From Amphritea sp. 1_MG-2023 (GTDB lineage: Bacteria > Pseudomonadota > Gammaproteobacteria > Pseudomonadales > Balneatricaceae), in the NCBI RefSeq assembly GCF_030547545.1, contig NZ_JAUOQE010000005.1, positions 62,001 to 126,000 on the forward strand: a stretch of DNA of 64,000 bases. The letters are read 5' to 3'. The notes under the pieces are model-generated. The model was not told the origin of the DNA. It searched no databases and was given only the letters and a program-made list of their open reading frames with translations. Shown here one piece after another: positions 8,964 to 18,739 of the stretch. A program made the translations under genes and the position numbers. Position 1 is the stretch's first letter; every line of letters starts with the position of its first letter.

Positions 8964-10060
8964 GATGCGTTAAATTGCTCTTCTAGTGTTAGATTCTCGG
9001 CGGTTAAAGTCACACCAATATGCTGACGAATTAGGTTGGCGGTCAAGGCTACGTTGGCTCGGGCTTTACTTAGTTTACCGTACATTAATGCACGACCTTC
9101 CCATATAGTGACATTTGAGCGTGACCAGTCGATATCATTCAAGCCTTTAAGGTGTGTTTGCCATTTATCCTGGTGCTGGCTCAATAGATCTGCACCTGCA
9201 CTACCCAGTGCTTGTAGTGTTACGCCGTGTGAATGAACATAATTTTGTCGTAATTCTGAAGTGCTTACTTGCTTATGTTGCGCGGCATTCCAGTCAGGAA
9301 TATGTTTACACACCTCTGTCCAAAATTCAGTGGCTAAAGTTTTTTCTTCATCGCTTACCTGATCTTTCGCTGACTTTCTTAGCAGGCTGCGGTTTGCCAT
9401 CTTTATACTGCTTAGTGTGAAGAGCTTAGTGCTGCGATTGGAGAGGCTTGACTTGTCCATCTCCGTTAGTCGGCGGAAGCACTCAACATTAGCAACCACA
9501 TGGCGGGCTAGATCCGAACTCGGGTCACGATGATCATACAGGGTGCTCAGAGAGTCATTAGGGCGAACAGCGTATTTATTCAGATCGGCAAACATCTGCT
9601 GGCTGCGCTTAAGGTCTTCATCGACAAAGAACAATACTGGTATGTGGTCGTGCCCTAGCTCATGGGATTCCTTGATTGCTTCTTCGATGGCTGCGCGGCG
9701 GTGTTGACCGTCGTTAATTAGTATTTGAGCATCCATAGGTACGGTGAGCATTCCGAGGTTTACTCCTGGGCCAGTATCAGCCATGGGTTCGAAGTGAACC
9801 TGCTCGTCTATAGAGGCAGTGATTGCAGATAAAGTGTAACCCTGGGGGTTGTTGATTAAGTAATTAGCCATTTCCGGAATTCGAGAGCGGTTAAGAATTC
9901 TCTGAGCTCTAAGCTCAGGCGGAACTTCTTCTTCATCAAATACGAAAATTTTAGGGATCAGCCGCATTGGGCACATGGCTGTATAGCAGGGCCTACCCGC
10001 TTGAACACCACGAACTGCTGGAAAAGTGTGGCTATATTCTTTGAGCAATGTCTTGGCCAT
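8960..10060 (-). CDS. dndB: DndB, regulator of phosphorothioation
   Basis: 366 residues with the DGQHR motif (residues 117-121) that defines the DndB/DGQHR family, followed by RRAAIEEA. DndB limits modification frequency and in studied systems represses the dnd promoter. It is first in the operon; ATG 10058-10060 is preceded by AGGA about ten bases upstream. The large palindrome and -10-like box lie 45-100 bp further upstream and are natural targets for DndB or another repressor. The protein overlaps dndC by four bases. Confidence 0.92.
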   Translation of the reverse strand: MAKTLLKEYSHTFPAVRGVQAGRPCYTAMCPMRLIPKIFVFDEEEVPPELRAQRILNRSRIPEMANYLINNPQGYTLSAITASIDEQVHFEPMADTGPGVNLGMLTVPMDAQILINDGQHRRAAIEEAIKESHELGHDHIPVLFFVDEDLKRSQQMFADLNKYAVRPNDSLSTLYDHRDPSSDLARHVVANVECFRRLTEMDKSSLSNRSTKLFTLSSIKMANRSLLRKSAKDQVSDEEKTLATEFWTEVCKHIPDWNAAQHKQVSTSELRQNYVHSHGVTLQALGSAGADLLSQHQDKWQTHLKGLNDIDWSRSNVTIWEGRALMYGKLSKARANVALTANLIRQHIGVTLTAENLTLEEQFNAS

Positions 10061-10104
10061 GAGCGTTGCATCCTGCGTACTTTAGTGCGAAAGGTGTTTT
10101 ATAG

Positions 10105-10110
10105 ATTATA
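10105..10110 (-). promoter_or_regulatory. -10 box of the dnd operon
   Basis: TATAAT read on the minus strand, 45 bases upstream of the dndB ATG. No good -35 hexamer is found at 16-18 bp because that space is taken by the palindrome, which suggests activator- or repressor-dependent use. Confidence 0.5.
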
Positions 10111-10116
10111 TAGGAA

Positions 10117-10161
10117 AAAAGACCAAAAGGAAGTCATAATTTGACTTCCTTTTGGTCTTTT
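10117..10161. promoter_or_regulatory. 20-bp perfect palindrome upstream of dndB, likely operator or hairpin
   Basis: Left arm 10117-10136 and right arm 10142-10161 are perfect reverse complements around a 5-base loop; the arm core is GACCAAAAGGAAGTCA. A third copy of the outer half-site GGAAGTCA occurs at 10180-10187. Read on the minus strand, the hairpin is followed by six T, so it could also end antisense or upstream transcription. Position next to the -10 box favours an operator role. Confidence 0.6.
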
Positions 10162-10325
10162 AGTGCTTTATTTGGAAGTGGAAGTCAAAATAAAAAGCTT
10201 CCAATCTCTTGGCTTTCGCTATTTTTGTTCGTTCTTGGAGAAAGCGTAATCCTCTCTACATTTGTATTGTATTCTAGGTTCTTGTGATGCTCTAGTTCGC
10301 TACAAATCCTGAGTCACTAAATTTT

Positions 10326-10845
10326 ACCTCTGACCATGGCGATATGATGGGCGAAAGAGACATGTGGTATAAAAAGAACTTCTACGAGTGGTCTTTGCGC
10401 GTGCCTCTACTTATTTGGACTCCGTTTAGTCATCAACCAGCTAGAGTGAAAAACAGCGTATCTCATCTAGATCTATTCTCTACCTTGATGGAGATGGCTG
10501 GCGCCGACTATCATCGACTGCCTCTCGATAGTGTCCGCTTGCTTCCTTATTTGGAGATCCAATCGAGGGCCAAGCTACCACTGCCTCGAGCGGAATACCT
10601 GGCTGAGGGCTCTGACTACCTCTTAGGTCGCAATGATCTGCGATCCATATAAATTTATTTTCAGCGAAAATGCACTGGCACTACTATTCAACTTAGATGA
10701 CGATTCACTTGAGCAGCATAACTTGGTCTCAGAACCTGGCCATGCAGAAGTGTTGCATGCCCTGCTTAAAGAGGCATAGAGTAAATGGAACCTGGCAGCA
10801 ATCAGAGAGGAGATCATTAATGATCAGAATTGCCGGCCTAGGTGA
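10326..10845 (+). pseudogene. betC: Choline-sulfatase remnant (betC-like)
   Basis: Decayed C-terminal third of a choline sulfatase. The frame from about 10326 reads FTSDHGDMMGERDMWYKK followed by RVPLLIW, the conserved metal-site region of BetC-type sulfatases. A +1 frame change near 10630 moves the homology to another frame (YKFIFSENALALLFNL), which meets TAG at 10777-10779. The last homologous residues (KWNLAAIREEII) lie beyond that stop. The N-terminal two thirds, including the catalytic Cys/Ser, are missing. It marks the boundary between the dnd island and the recA region. Confidence 0.75.
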
Positions 10846-11077
10846 GACTGTGTCGCGCAATCTAGTGAAACAATTAATAAGTGAGCATTGGTTAGTGGGG
10901 GAAAAGAAACAGCCGCTTAGGCTTGAAGTTTCGTTTGAAGGGGGCTCTATCTTATTTCCTCATCTTTGGTCATTAAGGAGCGTTCGAGTTTATCGCAGCG
11001 GCATGAGCGGTAAAAATGGTGGTTTAGCGTTGACTGCAAATGAGGACGTGCGACAGATGTTTGTATTATTTGGTTAA
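10820..11077 (+). CDS. Unrecognised 85-residue ORF after the betC remnant
   Basis: Open frame from ATG 10820 (Met-Ile-Arg-Ile-Ala-Gly) to TAA 11077, overlapping the end of the sulfatase remnant in another frame. The product has a central EVSFEGGSILFPHLW stretch and no motif I recognise. No convincing RBS beyond a GAGAGGAG purine run. It could be the tail of another broken gene at the island scar. Confidence 0.25.
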   Translation: MIRIAGLGETVSRNLVKQLISEHWLVGEKKQPLRLEVSFEGGSILFPHLWSLRSVRVYRSGMSGKNGGLALTANEDVRQMFVLFG

Positions 11078-11667
11078 GGTTTCTTAGCATATCTCTGGGT
11101 GCTATCTGGTTTTTAGTGTAGTCTGTAGTATAGGTTTTATTGTTTTTTTTGTAAAAAATCTATATTAATCAATGTATAAACACCTATGCATCATTGGCGT
11201 ATGGTCGGATTTTGTCGCTTTTATCGTGTCGTTTTTATTTCTCATTTAAATTCTAGTTATATCTATATAAAACAGTATTTTATGGATGTGTTTGGGCGTT
11301 ATGATGGTGTTAGCTTGCGGGTCTATATCGATCTCAGATAACGCATGAGGTTGAATCTATTCATCACTCGATACAGGGCAGGTGCTGCACCTCATTTTAA
11401 GGAGGCCTAGTGTAGCAAAACTAGCAACAAATGCTGATATCGTTTATCGATAGATGTCGCTAGCAATTAATAGCGGTTTTAGATATTTAGGTGGTTATAT
11501 TCGTGATCATGGCTAGCGGTGCCTACACTTAGTGTCATTTGTATCACCGATGGGTTTTGATTCAGTCATGCGGCTATGTTTTGATGTGACTTTGAGGCGT
11601 GCTGTGAGTTAAAGCCTTTGGGTACTGAAATTGCTTGAGTTGATATAATGATTTTATGGGAGGCTGA
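11078..11667. other. 590-bp gap at island/core boundary
   Basis: AT-rich first half, no convincing ORF, tRNA or terminator seen. A GGGAGG ribosome site for pncC is at the right end. Confidence 0.5.
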
Positions 11668-12159
11668 ATGGAAACCATAGCGTTGGTAAAAATGTTGGCC
11701 AAGTTGGCGCAAAGCAAAGGCATTAAAATTGCGACTGCGGAATCCTGCACCGGAGGCGGGGTGGCGCAGGAGATCACTGCATTAGCGGGTAGTTCTGTCT
11801 GGTTTGAGTGTAGCTTTGTGACCTATAGTAATGAAGCTAAGACTCAAATGCTGGGCGTGCCGAAAGAACTCTTTGTGAGTGATGGCGCGGTCAGTGAAGC
11901 AGTTGTCGTGGCAATGGCTGAAGGTGCGCTGGCGAAGAGTGCGGCAAGCCTGAGTGTTGCCATCAGTGGCGTGGCGGGTCCCGCCGGTGGAACAGCGGAA
12001 AAACCGGTGGGCACGGTGTGGCTAGCTTGGTCGATGGCAGGCTGTCAGACTGAGGCGCACTGTTTCCATTTCAGCGGTGATCGACAGACGATTCGTTCGG
12101 CGGCGATCGATGAAGCGCTAAAAGGGCTTGTAAAACAATTAAGTAAAAGTACTGTATAA
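11668..12159 (+). CDS. pncC: PncC / CinA C-terminal domain, nicotinamide-nucleotide amidase
   Basis: 163 residues, the stand-alone CinA C-terminal domain. It deamidates NMN to nicotinate mononucleotide for NAD salvage. Diagnostic features are TAESCTGG near residue 27, VTYSNEAK, VAISGVAGPAGG and KPVGTVW. The start is supported by GGGAGG nine bases upstream. The gene lies immediately before recA, a common gammaproteobacterial arrangement, and its stop codon is embedded in the recA LexA box. Confidence 0.93.
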   Translation: METIALVKMLAKLAQSKGIKIATAESCTGGGVAQEITALAGSSVWFECSFVTYSNEAKTQMLGVPKELFVSDGAVSEAVVVAMAEGALAKSAASLSVAISGVAGPAGGTAEKPVGTVWLAWSMAGCQTEAHCFHFSGDRQTIRSAAIDEALKGLVKQLSKSTV

Positions 12160-12167
12160 AAAAACAG
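12152..12167. promoter_or_regulatory. LexA (SOS) box for recA
   Basis: CTGTATAAAAAAACAG matches the CTG-N10-CAG consensus with an A/T core. It overlaps the pncC stop and lies 90 bp before recA, just upstream of the presumed -35. Confidence 0.8.
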
Positions 12168-12176
12168 ATTTTTTAC

Positions 12177-12205
12177 TTGCAAACAGAGACGGCAATGATA
12201 ATAAT
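12177..12205 (+). promoter_or_regulatory. Presumed recA promoter
   Basis: TTGCAA (12177-12182), 17-bp spacer, AATAAT (12200-12205). It directly follows the LexA box, so LexA would block it. Confidence 0.4.
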
Positions 12206-12256
12206 GCTGGTCAAACATACAGTATTTTAACTGCGCTGCAGAGATAGGTCATTATA

Positions 12257-13300
12257 ATGGATGCAAATAGACAGAAAGCACTTGATGCTGCCCTGAGTCA
12301 GATTGAACGTCAATTTGGTAAAGGTGCGGTGATGAAGATGGGGGATCATCCTCGGGAAGCGATTCCTGCCATCTCGACAGGTTCGCTGGGGCTAGATATT
12401 GCACTCGGCATTGGTGGGTTACCAACGGGGCGTATTGTTGAAATCTATGGGCCGGAATCATCAGGTAAGACGACGCTAACGCTACAGGTGATCGCCGAAG
12501 CGCAGAAAATGGGTAAAACCTGTGCCTTTATCGATGCAGAGCATGCGTTAGATCCGGGTTATGCCGAAAAACTGGGTGTGAATGTCGATGACATGTTGGT
12601 GTCGCAGCCTGATACCGGAGAGCAGGCATTAGAAATTACCGATATGCTAGTGCGTTCTAATGCGGTGGATGTGTTAGTTGTTGACTCGGTTGCTGCATTG
12701 ACACCTAAGGCTGAGATTGAAGGCGAAATGGGTGATTCCCATATGGGTCTACAGGCTCGTTTGATGTCTCAGGCGCTGCGTAAACTGACCGGTAATGTTA
12801 AGAGTGCCAATACGTTGGTTATTTTTATTAACCAGATCCGTATGAAAATTGGTGTTATGTTTGGTTCACCGGAAACCACAACCGGTGGTAATGCGCTTAA
12901 GTTTTATGCATCTGTACGTTTGGATATCCGTCGGATCGGCGCGGTGAAGCAGGGTGATGAAATCGTCGGTAACGAAACGCGCGTTAAGGTGGTTAAAAAT
13001 AAGGTATCGCCGCCGTTCCGTGAAGCTGAATTTCAGATTATGTATGGCCGCGGCATCTATCATATGGGTGAGGTGATAGATCTGGGGGTTAAACAAGGCT
13101 TCGTGGATAAGTCTGGCGCTTGGTATGCTTATCAAGGCACCAAGATTGGTCAGGGTAAAGCTAATGCAGCAAAATACCTAGAAGAACATCCTGAGATCGC
13201 CGTTGAGGTTGAAACGGCTATTCGTGAAAAACTGTTGGCCGTGCCGGCAGCAAAAGATAAAGACGATAAAAAAGAAGCTGAACCTCAGTTAGATCTATAA
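12257..13300 (+). CDS. recA: RecA recombinase
   Basis: 347 residues, full length. Walker A GPESSGKT at 65-72, DNA-binding loop with [14 protein letters not shown], and an acidic C-terminal tail rich in Lys/Asp/Glu. It forms filaments on single-stranded DNA, drives homologous recombination and triggers LexA self-cleavage. A LexA box upstream shows SOS control; an intrinsic terminator follows and recX lies just beyond, so recX is probably expressed by read-through. Confidence 0.99.
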   Translation: MDANRQKALDAALSQIERQFGKGAVMKMGDHPREAIPAISTGSLGLDIALGIGGLPTGRIVEIYGPESSGKTTLTLQVIAEAQKMGKTCAFIDAEHALDPGYAEKLGVNVDDMLVSQPDTGEQALEITDMLVRSNAVDVLVVDSVAALTPKAEIEGEMGDSHMGLQARLMSQALRKLTGNVKSANTLVIFINQIRMKIGVMFGSPETTTGGNALKFYASVRLDIRRIGAVKQGDEIVGNETRVKVVKNKVSPPFREAEFQIMYGRGIYHMGEVIDLGVKQGFVDKSGAWYAYQGTKIGQGKANAAKYLEEHPEIAVEVETAIREKLLAVPAAKDKDDKKEAEPQLDL

Positions 13301-13333
13301 CGATGGGTCAGATTTAAGCATCAACTATTAAAT

Positions 13334-13358
13334 AAAGGAGCCGTTTGGCTCCTTTTTT
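13334..13358 (+). terminator. recA intrinsic terminator
   Basis: AAAGGAGCC, loop GTTT, GGCTCC then six T. It separates recA from recX and should set the recA:RecX ratio. Confidence 0.9.
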
Positions 13359-13395
13359 AGTGGCTGTTAATCAACTGTATTGAGAGGGAGGTCGA

Positions 13396-13854
13396 ATGTA
13401 CGAGACTCAGTCTGAGGCAAAAAACGCGGCTATTGGCTTATTAGCTCGACGTGAACATTCGCGTCAGGAGTTGCGGAATAAGTTATCAGCACGATGTGAA
13501 TCGATCGATCTCGAAGCAGTGCTTGATGAACTAAGCGACAAGGGATATCAGTCTGATCAACGTTTTGCTGAAAGTTTTGTGCGTATGCGAGTAGGGCAAG
13601 GGCAAGGATTGATTAAAATTCGCTTCGAGTTGCAACGCAAAGGGGTCGATAACGAGTTAATCTTAAGTACCTTTGAAGCGGCGGATATCGATTGGTTCGA
13701 TTTGGCGGCGGATCTATATCGGCGTAAATATCTAGCCATCTTGGCGGCTAATGATTATAAAGAGAAAGCCAAAAGGATGCGTTTTATGTCACAAAGAGGC
13801 TTTAATGCGGCGCAGATAAACTTTGCGATAGAGTCTGCTACTACAAACGAATAA
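13396..13854 (+). CDS. recX: RecX, regulator of RecA
   Basis: 152 residues, typical size. N-terminal LLARREHSRQELRNKL and later LDELSDKGYQSDQRFAESFVR are the RecX helical-repeat signatures. RecX caps and inhibits RecA filaments. The start ATG 13396 has GAGAGGGAGG a few bases upstream. It follows the recA terminator, as in Pseudomonas and enterics. Confidence 0.95.
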   Translation: MYETQSEAKNAAIGLLARREHSRQELRNKLSARCESIDLEAVLDELSDKGYQSDQRFAESFVRMRVGQGQGLIKIRFELQRKGVDNELILSTFEAADIDWFDLAADLYRRKYLAILAANDYKEKAKRMRFMSQRGFNAAQINFAIESATTNE

Positions 13855-14051
13855 TGATGGGTCGTCCGGCTTAAGCCGCGGCCATGATTTTCCGGCTAAA
13901 AACGCGTTGAAATAAAAAAATTCGTAGATTTAAGCGTCTCGTTATATACTACTTCGCCATTTTTAGAGTGTTTTTTACGTCTGTTTCTAAGCTTCTGATT
14001 TGTATCGGAAACAGTGATGGTAACGGTTAGGTATTGCGAGCGATTAAATCC

Positions 14052-16613
14052 ATGAAAAATATGACAAGTGCTGAACTGCGTCAGGCCTTTCTGGGATATT
14101 TCCAGTCTCAGGGGCATGAAATTGTAGAAAGTAGTTCACTGATTCCAGCGAATGACCCAACCCTGATGTTTACCAATGCTGGTATGGTGCAGTTTAAAGA
14201 TGTGTTCCTCGGTAGTGATAAACGTGCTTATAGTCGCGCCACCACTAGTCAACGCTGTGTTCGTGCCGGCGGTAAGCATAATGATCTGGATAATGTTGGT
14301 TATACGGCGCGTCACCATACCTTTTTTGAAATGTTGGGTAATTTTAGCTTTGGCGATTACTTTAAGCGTGAGGCGATTCAGTTTGCTTGGCACTTTCTAA
14401 CAGAGGTTCTGGAACTGCCGAAAGAGAAACTCTGGGTCACCGTGCATATCTCAGATGATGAAGCGGAAAAGATCTGGAAAGATGAGATGGGGATCGATCC
14501 AGAGCGCTTCTCAAAGCTGGATGAAGATAACTTCTGGTCGATGGGTGATACCGGCCCTTGTGGTCCATCGAGTGAGATCTTTTATGATCACGGTGCCGAT
14601 GTGTGGGGCGGACCTCCTGGAAGCCCTGAGGAGGACGGAGATCGTTATATCGAAATCTGGAATCTAGTATTTATGCAGTTTAATCGTTCTGCTGATGGGG
14701 TAATGGCGCCGCTGCCTAAGCCTTCGGTTGATACGGGTATGGGGCTTGAACGTATTGCGGCTGTCTTGCAAGGCGTGCATTCAAACTATGAAATTGATCT
14801 GTTTCAGAATTTGTTAAAGGCGGCTTCGGTAGCGGTTGGCTGTCAAGAAACCGATACTCAGTCGTTGCGCGTTATTGCGGATCATATTCGTAGCTGTGCT
14901 TTCTTGATTTGTGATGATGTTATTCCTTCGAATGAAGGCGCAGGTTATGTGTTGCGTCGGATTATCCGTCGAGCGGTGCGTCATGGTAATAAGTTGGGTG
15001 CTACAGGGGCCTTTTTCCATACACTGGTTGCCGCGCTAACCCATGAAATGGGCGATGCTTACCCTGAGCTACAACAAAAGCAGGCTCAAGTCGAACGAGT
15101 TCTGTTAAAAGAAGAAGAGCAGTTTGCTAAGACGCTGGATCATGGCTTGCGTTTGTTAGAAGAGGTTATTGCGACTCTAACGGGGACGGAAATACCGGGA
15201 GAGACGGTGTTTAAACTCTATGATACCTACGGTTTTCCGGTCGATCTGACGGCTGATGTTGCGCGTGAACATCAATTCACGGTTGATATGGATGGTTTCG
15301 ATCGCGCGATGGAAGAACAGCGTAATCGCGCCCGTGCCGCGGGCAAGTTTAATGTCGATTATAACGCTACGCTGCAGCTTGAAGGTCAGACTGAATTTAC
15401 CGGTTATACTCAATTGGAGGGGGCTGCCAAGGTGGTAGCGCTGTTCTGTAATGGGGTCGCGGTTGAACAGTTAAACGCTGGTGATAACGGCATGGTGGTG
15501 CTGGATCAGACGCCATTTTATGGTGAGTCGGGCGGTCAAGTGGGTGATACCGGTGTGCTAACGGCAGCGGCTGTTGAATTCCGCGTCGATGATTGTACCA
15601 AAGAGGCTAAAAATCATCTGCATCACGGGGTGTTGACTCAGGGATGTTTAGCGGTGGGTGATACGGTGATGCCGCAGGTGAATGCGGCTAAGCGTCGTGC
15701 CACCGCGGTCAATCATTCGGCAACTCACATTCTGCATGAAGCATTGCGGCAAGTGTTGGGCGATCATGTACAGCAAAAAGGATCGCTCTGCGATGCTGAG
15801 CGACTACGATTTGATTTCTCCCACTTTGAGGCTGTCAAGCCGGCAGAGTTACAGCAAATCGAACAAATTTGTAATGAGCAAATCCGTCTCAATAGTGTCG
15901 TTCAAACCGATATTATGGATCTTGAAACGGCAAAACAAACGGGAGCTGCGGCTCTGTTTGGTGAGAAGTATGAAGATACCGTGCGAGTGTTGACCATGGG
16001 GGACGGTTTTTCCGTTGAGCTCTGTGGTGGAACGCATGCTAATCGTACTGGCGATATCGCACTGCTAAAAATCACCTCAGAAGGGGGGATTGCTGCGGGT
16101 GTGCGTCGAATTGAAGCGCTAACCGGTGCTAAGGCGCTGGCTTATATCAATGCCTCAGCGGAGCAATTAGAAGCCAAGCTGCAAGAGCAGGTAGATAAGA
16201 CCCGTCAACTGGAAAAAGTAGTTGAGCAGATGAAGACTCAGTTGGCGGCAGCCAAAGGTGCCGATCTGCTGGGTAATGCGGTGAACGTGAAAGGGATTAA
16301 GGTGCTGGCAGAGCAACTTGACGGTGTCGATCCTAAAGCGCTGCGTGACACGATTGATCAGTTAAAGAATAAGCTGGGTAGCGGGGTTGTTGTTCTGGCA
16401 ACGGTTGCTGACGGTAAAGTGAGCTTAGCCGCTGGCGTGACGAAGGATTTAACCAAGCAAGTGAAAGCGGGTGATCTGGTGCGTAACCTGACCGCTGCGT
16501 TAGGTGGCAAGGGTGGTGGTCGTCCTGATTTTGCTCAGGGTGGTGGCACCGATACTGACGCGCTCCCCAAGGTGCTGGAAACAGTGCAATCGTTGGTTGA
16601 AGACTATTTGTAA
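14052..16613 (+). CDS. alaS: Alanyl-tRNA synthetase
   Basis: 853 residues from ATG 14052 (a TTG at 14034 and an ATG at 14061 are alternatives; start homology with [13 protein letters not shown]-type ends favours 14052 or 14061). The class II catalytic core includes [26 protein letters not shown] and [13 protein letters not shown]. The editing domain carries the [11 protein letters not shown] zinc motif and the [12 protein letters not shown] site; the C-terminal DHHA1 region ends [15 protein letters not shown]. Charges tRNA-Ala and clears mischarged Ser/Gly. The next gene lysC follows after 39 bp. Confidence 0.97.
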   Translation: MKNMTSAELRQAFLGYFQSQGHEIVESSSLIPANDPTLMFTNAGMVQFKDVFLGSDKRAYSRATTSQRCVRAGGKHNDLDNVGYTARHHTFFEMLGNFSFGDYFKREAIQFAWHFLTEVLELPKEKLWVTVHISDDEAEKIWKDEMGIDPERFSKLDEDNFWSMGDTGPCGPSSEIFYDHGADVWGGPPGSPEEDGDRYIEIWNLVFMQFNRSADGVMAPLPKPSVDTGMGLERIAAVLQGVHSNYEIDLFQNLLKAASVAVGCQETDTQSLRVIADHIRSCAFLICDDVIPSNEGAGYVLRRIIRRAVRHGNKLGATGAFFHTLVAALTHEMGDAYPELQQKQAQVERVLLKEEEQFAKTLDHGLRLLEEVIATLTGTEIPGETVFKLYDTYGFPVDLTADVAREHQFTVDMDGFDRAMEEQRNRARAAGKFNVDYNATLQLEGQTEFTGYTQLEGAAKVVALFCNGVAVEQLNAGDNGMVVLDQTPFYGESGGQVGDTGVLTAAAVEFRVDDCTKEAKNHLHHGVLTQGCLAVGDTVMPQVNAAKRRATAVNHSATHILHEALRQVLGDHVQQKGSLCDAERLRFDFSHFEAVKPAELQQIEQICNEQIRLNSVVQTDIMDLETAKQTGAAALFGEKYEDTVRVLTMGDGFSVELCGGTHANRTGDIALLKITSEGGIAAGVRRIEALTGAKALAYINASAEQLEAKLQEQVDKTRQLEKVVEQMKTQLAAAKGADLLGNAVNVKGIKVLAEQLDGVDPKALRDTIDQLKNKLGSGVVVLATVADGKVSLAAGVTKDLTKQVKAGDLVRNLTAALGGKGGGRPDFAQGGGTDTDALPKVLETVQSLVEDYL

Positions 16614-16652
16614 TGATGATGGCCGTGAGGCTGATAAAGGGAATAGATAAGT

Positions 16653-17888
16653 ATGGCCCTATATGTACAGAAGTATGGAGGAACCTCGGTCGGTACCGTT
16701 GAGCGTATTCAAGGGGTAGCCGATAAGGTTAAAGGGTTCCGTGAAGCTGGGCATGATATTGTGGTGGTGGTTTCCGCTATGAGCGGTGAGACCAACCGTT
16801 TGATTGGTCTAGCAAAAGAGATGCAGGACAAGCCTACTCCTCGTGAGATGGATGTACTGGTGTCTACCGGTGAGCAGGTGACGATTGCGCTGTTATGTAT
16901 GGCGCTAGAAGCACGAGGCGTTAGTGCGCGTTCCTATACGGGTGGGCAGGTTAAGATTCTCACTGATGATGTGCATATGAAAGCACGTATTCAGGATATT
17001 GAAGTTGATGGCATGCGTGCTGACTTACAGCAAGGCCGAGTCGTTGTTGTCGCCGGTTTTCAGGGGGTTGATCCTGACGGTAATATCACCACGTTAGGGC
17101 GTGGAGGCTCCGATACCACGGGGGTTGCGCTAGCCGCCGCGTTAAAAGCGGACGAGTGTCAAATCTATACGGATGTCGATGGCGTATACACAACAGACCC
17201 AAGGGTTGTGGAAGGCGCGCGACGTATGGATAAGATCACCTTTGAAGAGATGCTGGAAATGGCCAGCCTTGGGTCAAAGGTGCTGCAGATTCGAGCCGTC
17301 GAATTTGCGGGTAAATATAATGTGCCACTAAGGGTTCTGCATAGCTTTCAGGATGGCTCAGGTACACTTATAACAACAGAGGAAGACAGTACAGTGGAAA
17401 AACCGGTCATCTCAGGTATTGCATTTAACCGCGATGAAGCGAAACTAACCGTTCTGGGTGTGCCAGATATTCCAGGTGTTGCTTCTCGTATTCTGGGGCC
17501 TATTAGTCGTGCGAATATTGAAGTTGATATGATTCTTCAGAATGTCGCGGCTGATAATTCAACTGATTTTACCTTCACCGTGCATCGTAACGATTTCGCG
17601 ATGGCTCAAGAGATCCTTCAGAAAGTTAAGGATGAGTTGGGAGCTCGAGAGGTTATTGGGAACAATAAGATTGCTAAGGTGTCTATTGTGGGCGTGGGTA
17701 TGCGTTCTCATTCCGGCGTCGCGAGTAAGATGTTTGATACATTAGCGGATGACAATATTAATATTCAGATGATCTCAACCTCTGAAATTAAGGTGTCTGT
17801 TGTTATTGCTGAAAAATATTTAGAGCTGGCAGTGCGTGGTTTGCACTCGGCTTTCGATCTGGACGCTGCTGATACCGTTAGTGAGTAA
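16653..17888 (+). CDS. lysC: Aspartate kinase
   Basis: 411 residues, the monofunctional Pseudomonas-type enzyme. Kinase motif KYGGTSVG at residues 7-14, a [16 protein letters not shown] stretch, and two ACT domains after about residue 260 for Lys/Thr feedback. It makes aspartyl phosphate, the entry to Lys, Met, Thr and diaminopimelate, so it feeds the dap genes found 15 kb downstream. The alaS-lysC-csrA order is conserved in Pseudomonas relatives. Confidence 0.97.
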   Translation: MALYVQKYGGTSVGTVERIQGVADKVKGFREAGHDIVVVVSAMSGETNRLIGLAKEMQDKPTPREMDVLVSTGEQVTIALLCMALEARGVSARSYTGGQVKILTDDVHMKARIQDIEVDGMRADLQQGRVVVVAGFQGVDPDGNITTLGRGGSDTTGVALAAALKADECQIYTDVDGVYTTDPRVVEGARRMDKITFEEMLEMASLGSKVLQIRAVEFAGKYNVPLRVLHSFQDGSGTLITTEEDSTVEKPVISGIAFNRDEAKLTVLGVPDIPGVASRILGPISRANIEVDMILQNVAADNSTDFTFTVHRNDFAMAQEILQKVKDELGAREVIGNNKIAKVSIVGVGMRSHSGVASKMFDTLADDNINIQMISTSEIKVSVVIAEKYLELAVRGLHSAFDLDAADTVSE

Positions 17889-18038
17889 TTTTAGTAACAG
17901 TGGCTTAGTTATTAGGCTACTGTTGTATACATATAGTGTTTAATGCAAGGTCACCCTGCGGCAGCCCATTGTTTCGCAATAACGCAAACAGGAGAGGTCA
18001 GGACTGTAGTACTTGTTTGTTACATAAGGAGATTTATT

Positions 18039-18221
18039 ATGCTTATTCTTACTCGTCGTGTTGGCGAAACTTTAATGGTTGGTGATGACGTTACTGTTAC
18101 CGTGTTAGGTGTTAAAGGAAATCAAGTTCGCATCGGTGTTAATGCGCCGAAAGACGTTTCCGTTCACCGTGAAGAGATTTATCAGCGGATTCAAAAAGAA
18201 AAAGAGCAAGACAGTGAATAA
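18039..18221 (+). CDS. csrA: CsrA/RsmA translational regulator
   Basis: 60 residues from ATG 18039, with AAGGAG seven bases upstream; longer in-frame readings to 17943 lack support. [22 protein letters not shown] and [12 protein letters not shown] are the RNA-binding core, with conserved Arg and the VHREE edge. CsrA binds GGA motifs in mRNA leaders to control carbon storage, motility and biofilm. It lies between lysC and the tRNA-Ser gene, and its 3' end forms the terminator stem. Confidence 0.98.
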   Translation: MLILTRRVGETLMVGDDVTVTVLGVKGNQVRIGVNAPKDVSVHREEIYQRIQKEKEQDSE

Positions 18222-18233
18222 TTGCTCTTTTTT
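18201..18233 (+). terminator. csrA intrinsic terminator
   Basis: AAAGAGCAA (18201-18209) pairs with TTGCTCTTT (18222-18230), followed by more T; the stem overlaps the last codons of csrA. Confidence 0.8.
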
Positions 18234-18245
18234 GTGTTTAACCCT

Positions 18246-18273
18246 TTGCATTTTAAAATGAATCTTGTATTAT
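18246..18273 (+). promoter_or_regulatory. tRNA operon promoter
   Basis: TTGCAT, 16-bp spacer, TATTAT, then a GC-rich discriminator (ACGCGCC) typical of stringently controlled stable-RNA promoters, 15 bp before tRNA-Ser. Confidence 0.75.
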
Positions 18274-18287
18274 ACGCGCCGTCTTAA

Positions 18288-18377
18288 GGTGAGATGGCCG
18301 AGTGGCTGAAGGCGCGCCCCTGCTAAGGGCGTATAGGGGAAACTCTATCGAGGGTTCGAATCCCTCTCTCACCGCCA
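18288..18377 (+). tRNA. tRNA-Ser(GCT)
   Basis: 90 bases with acceptor GGTGAGA/TCTCACC, discriminator G and encoded CCA. Anticodon GCT in CTGCTAA; the long variable arm is that of a type II tRNA. Confidence 0.97.
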
Positions 18378-18381
18378 TTTA

Positions 18382-18458
18382 GCGCCCGTAGCTCAGCTGG
18401 ATAGAGTACCTGGCTACGAACCAGGCGGTCGCACGTTCGAATCGTGCCGGGCGCACCA
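18382..18458 (+). tRNA. tRNA-Arg(ACG), copy 1
   Basis: 77 bases, acceptor GCGCCCG/CGGGCGC with encoded CCA, anticodon ACG (to be edited to inosine by TadA). It starts four bases after tRNA-Ser, so it is co-transcribed with it. Confidence 0.97.
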
Positions 18459-18525
18459 CTCTTCATATCGTTAATAATGATTGTTGAATGTGGTTTTTTT
18501 AAATGGAAAGACAATTTTTAGGTAA

Positions 18526-18602
18526 GCGCCCGTAGCTCAGCTGGATAGAGTACCTGGCTACGAACCAGGCGGTCGCACGTTCGAATCGTGCCGGGCGCAC
18601 CA
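18526..18602 (+). tRNA. tRNA-Arg(ACG), copy 2
   Basis: Identical to copy 1 over 77 bases; the 67-bp spacers between copies differ in sequence. Confidence 0.97.
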
Positions 18603-18662
18603 CCTAAAAATATGTGTAGTTTCATCTGCTTGATTGTTTGACCTGCTTTATATTACCTGTAC

Positions 18663-18739
18663 GCGCCCGTAGCTCAGCTGGATAGAGTACCTGGCTACGA
18701 ACCAGGCGGTCGCACGTTCGAATCGTGCCGGGCGCACCA
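18663..18739 (+). tRNA. tRNA-Arg(ACG), copy 3
   Basis: Identical to copies 1 and 2. Tandem identical genes point to gene amplification or conversion and high demand for CGU/CGC decoding. Confidence 0.97.

Noticed and set aside
10697-10819. N-terminal part of the ORF at 10697
   Set aside because: Out-of-frame reading of the betC remnant; only the part after 10820 might be separate.
18323-18514. 63-residue minus-strand ORF (PGTIRTCDRLVRSQ type)
   Set aside because: Antisense to tRNA-Ser and tRNA-Arg; a well-known artefact of tRNA genes.
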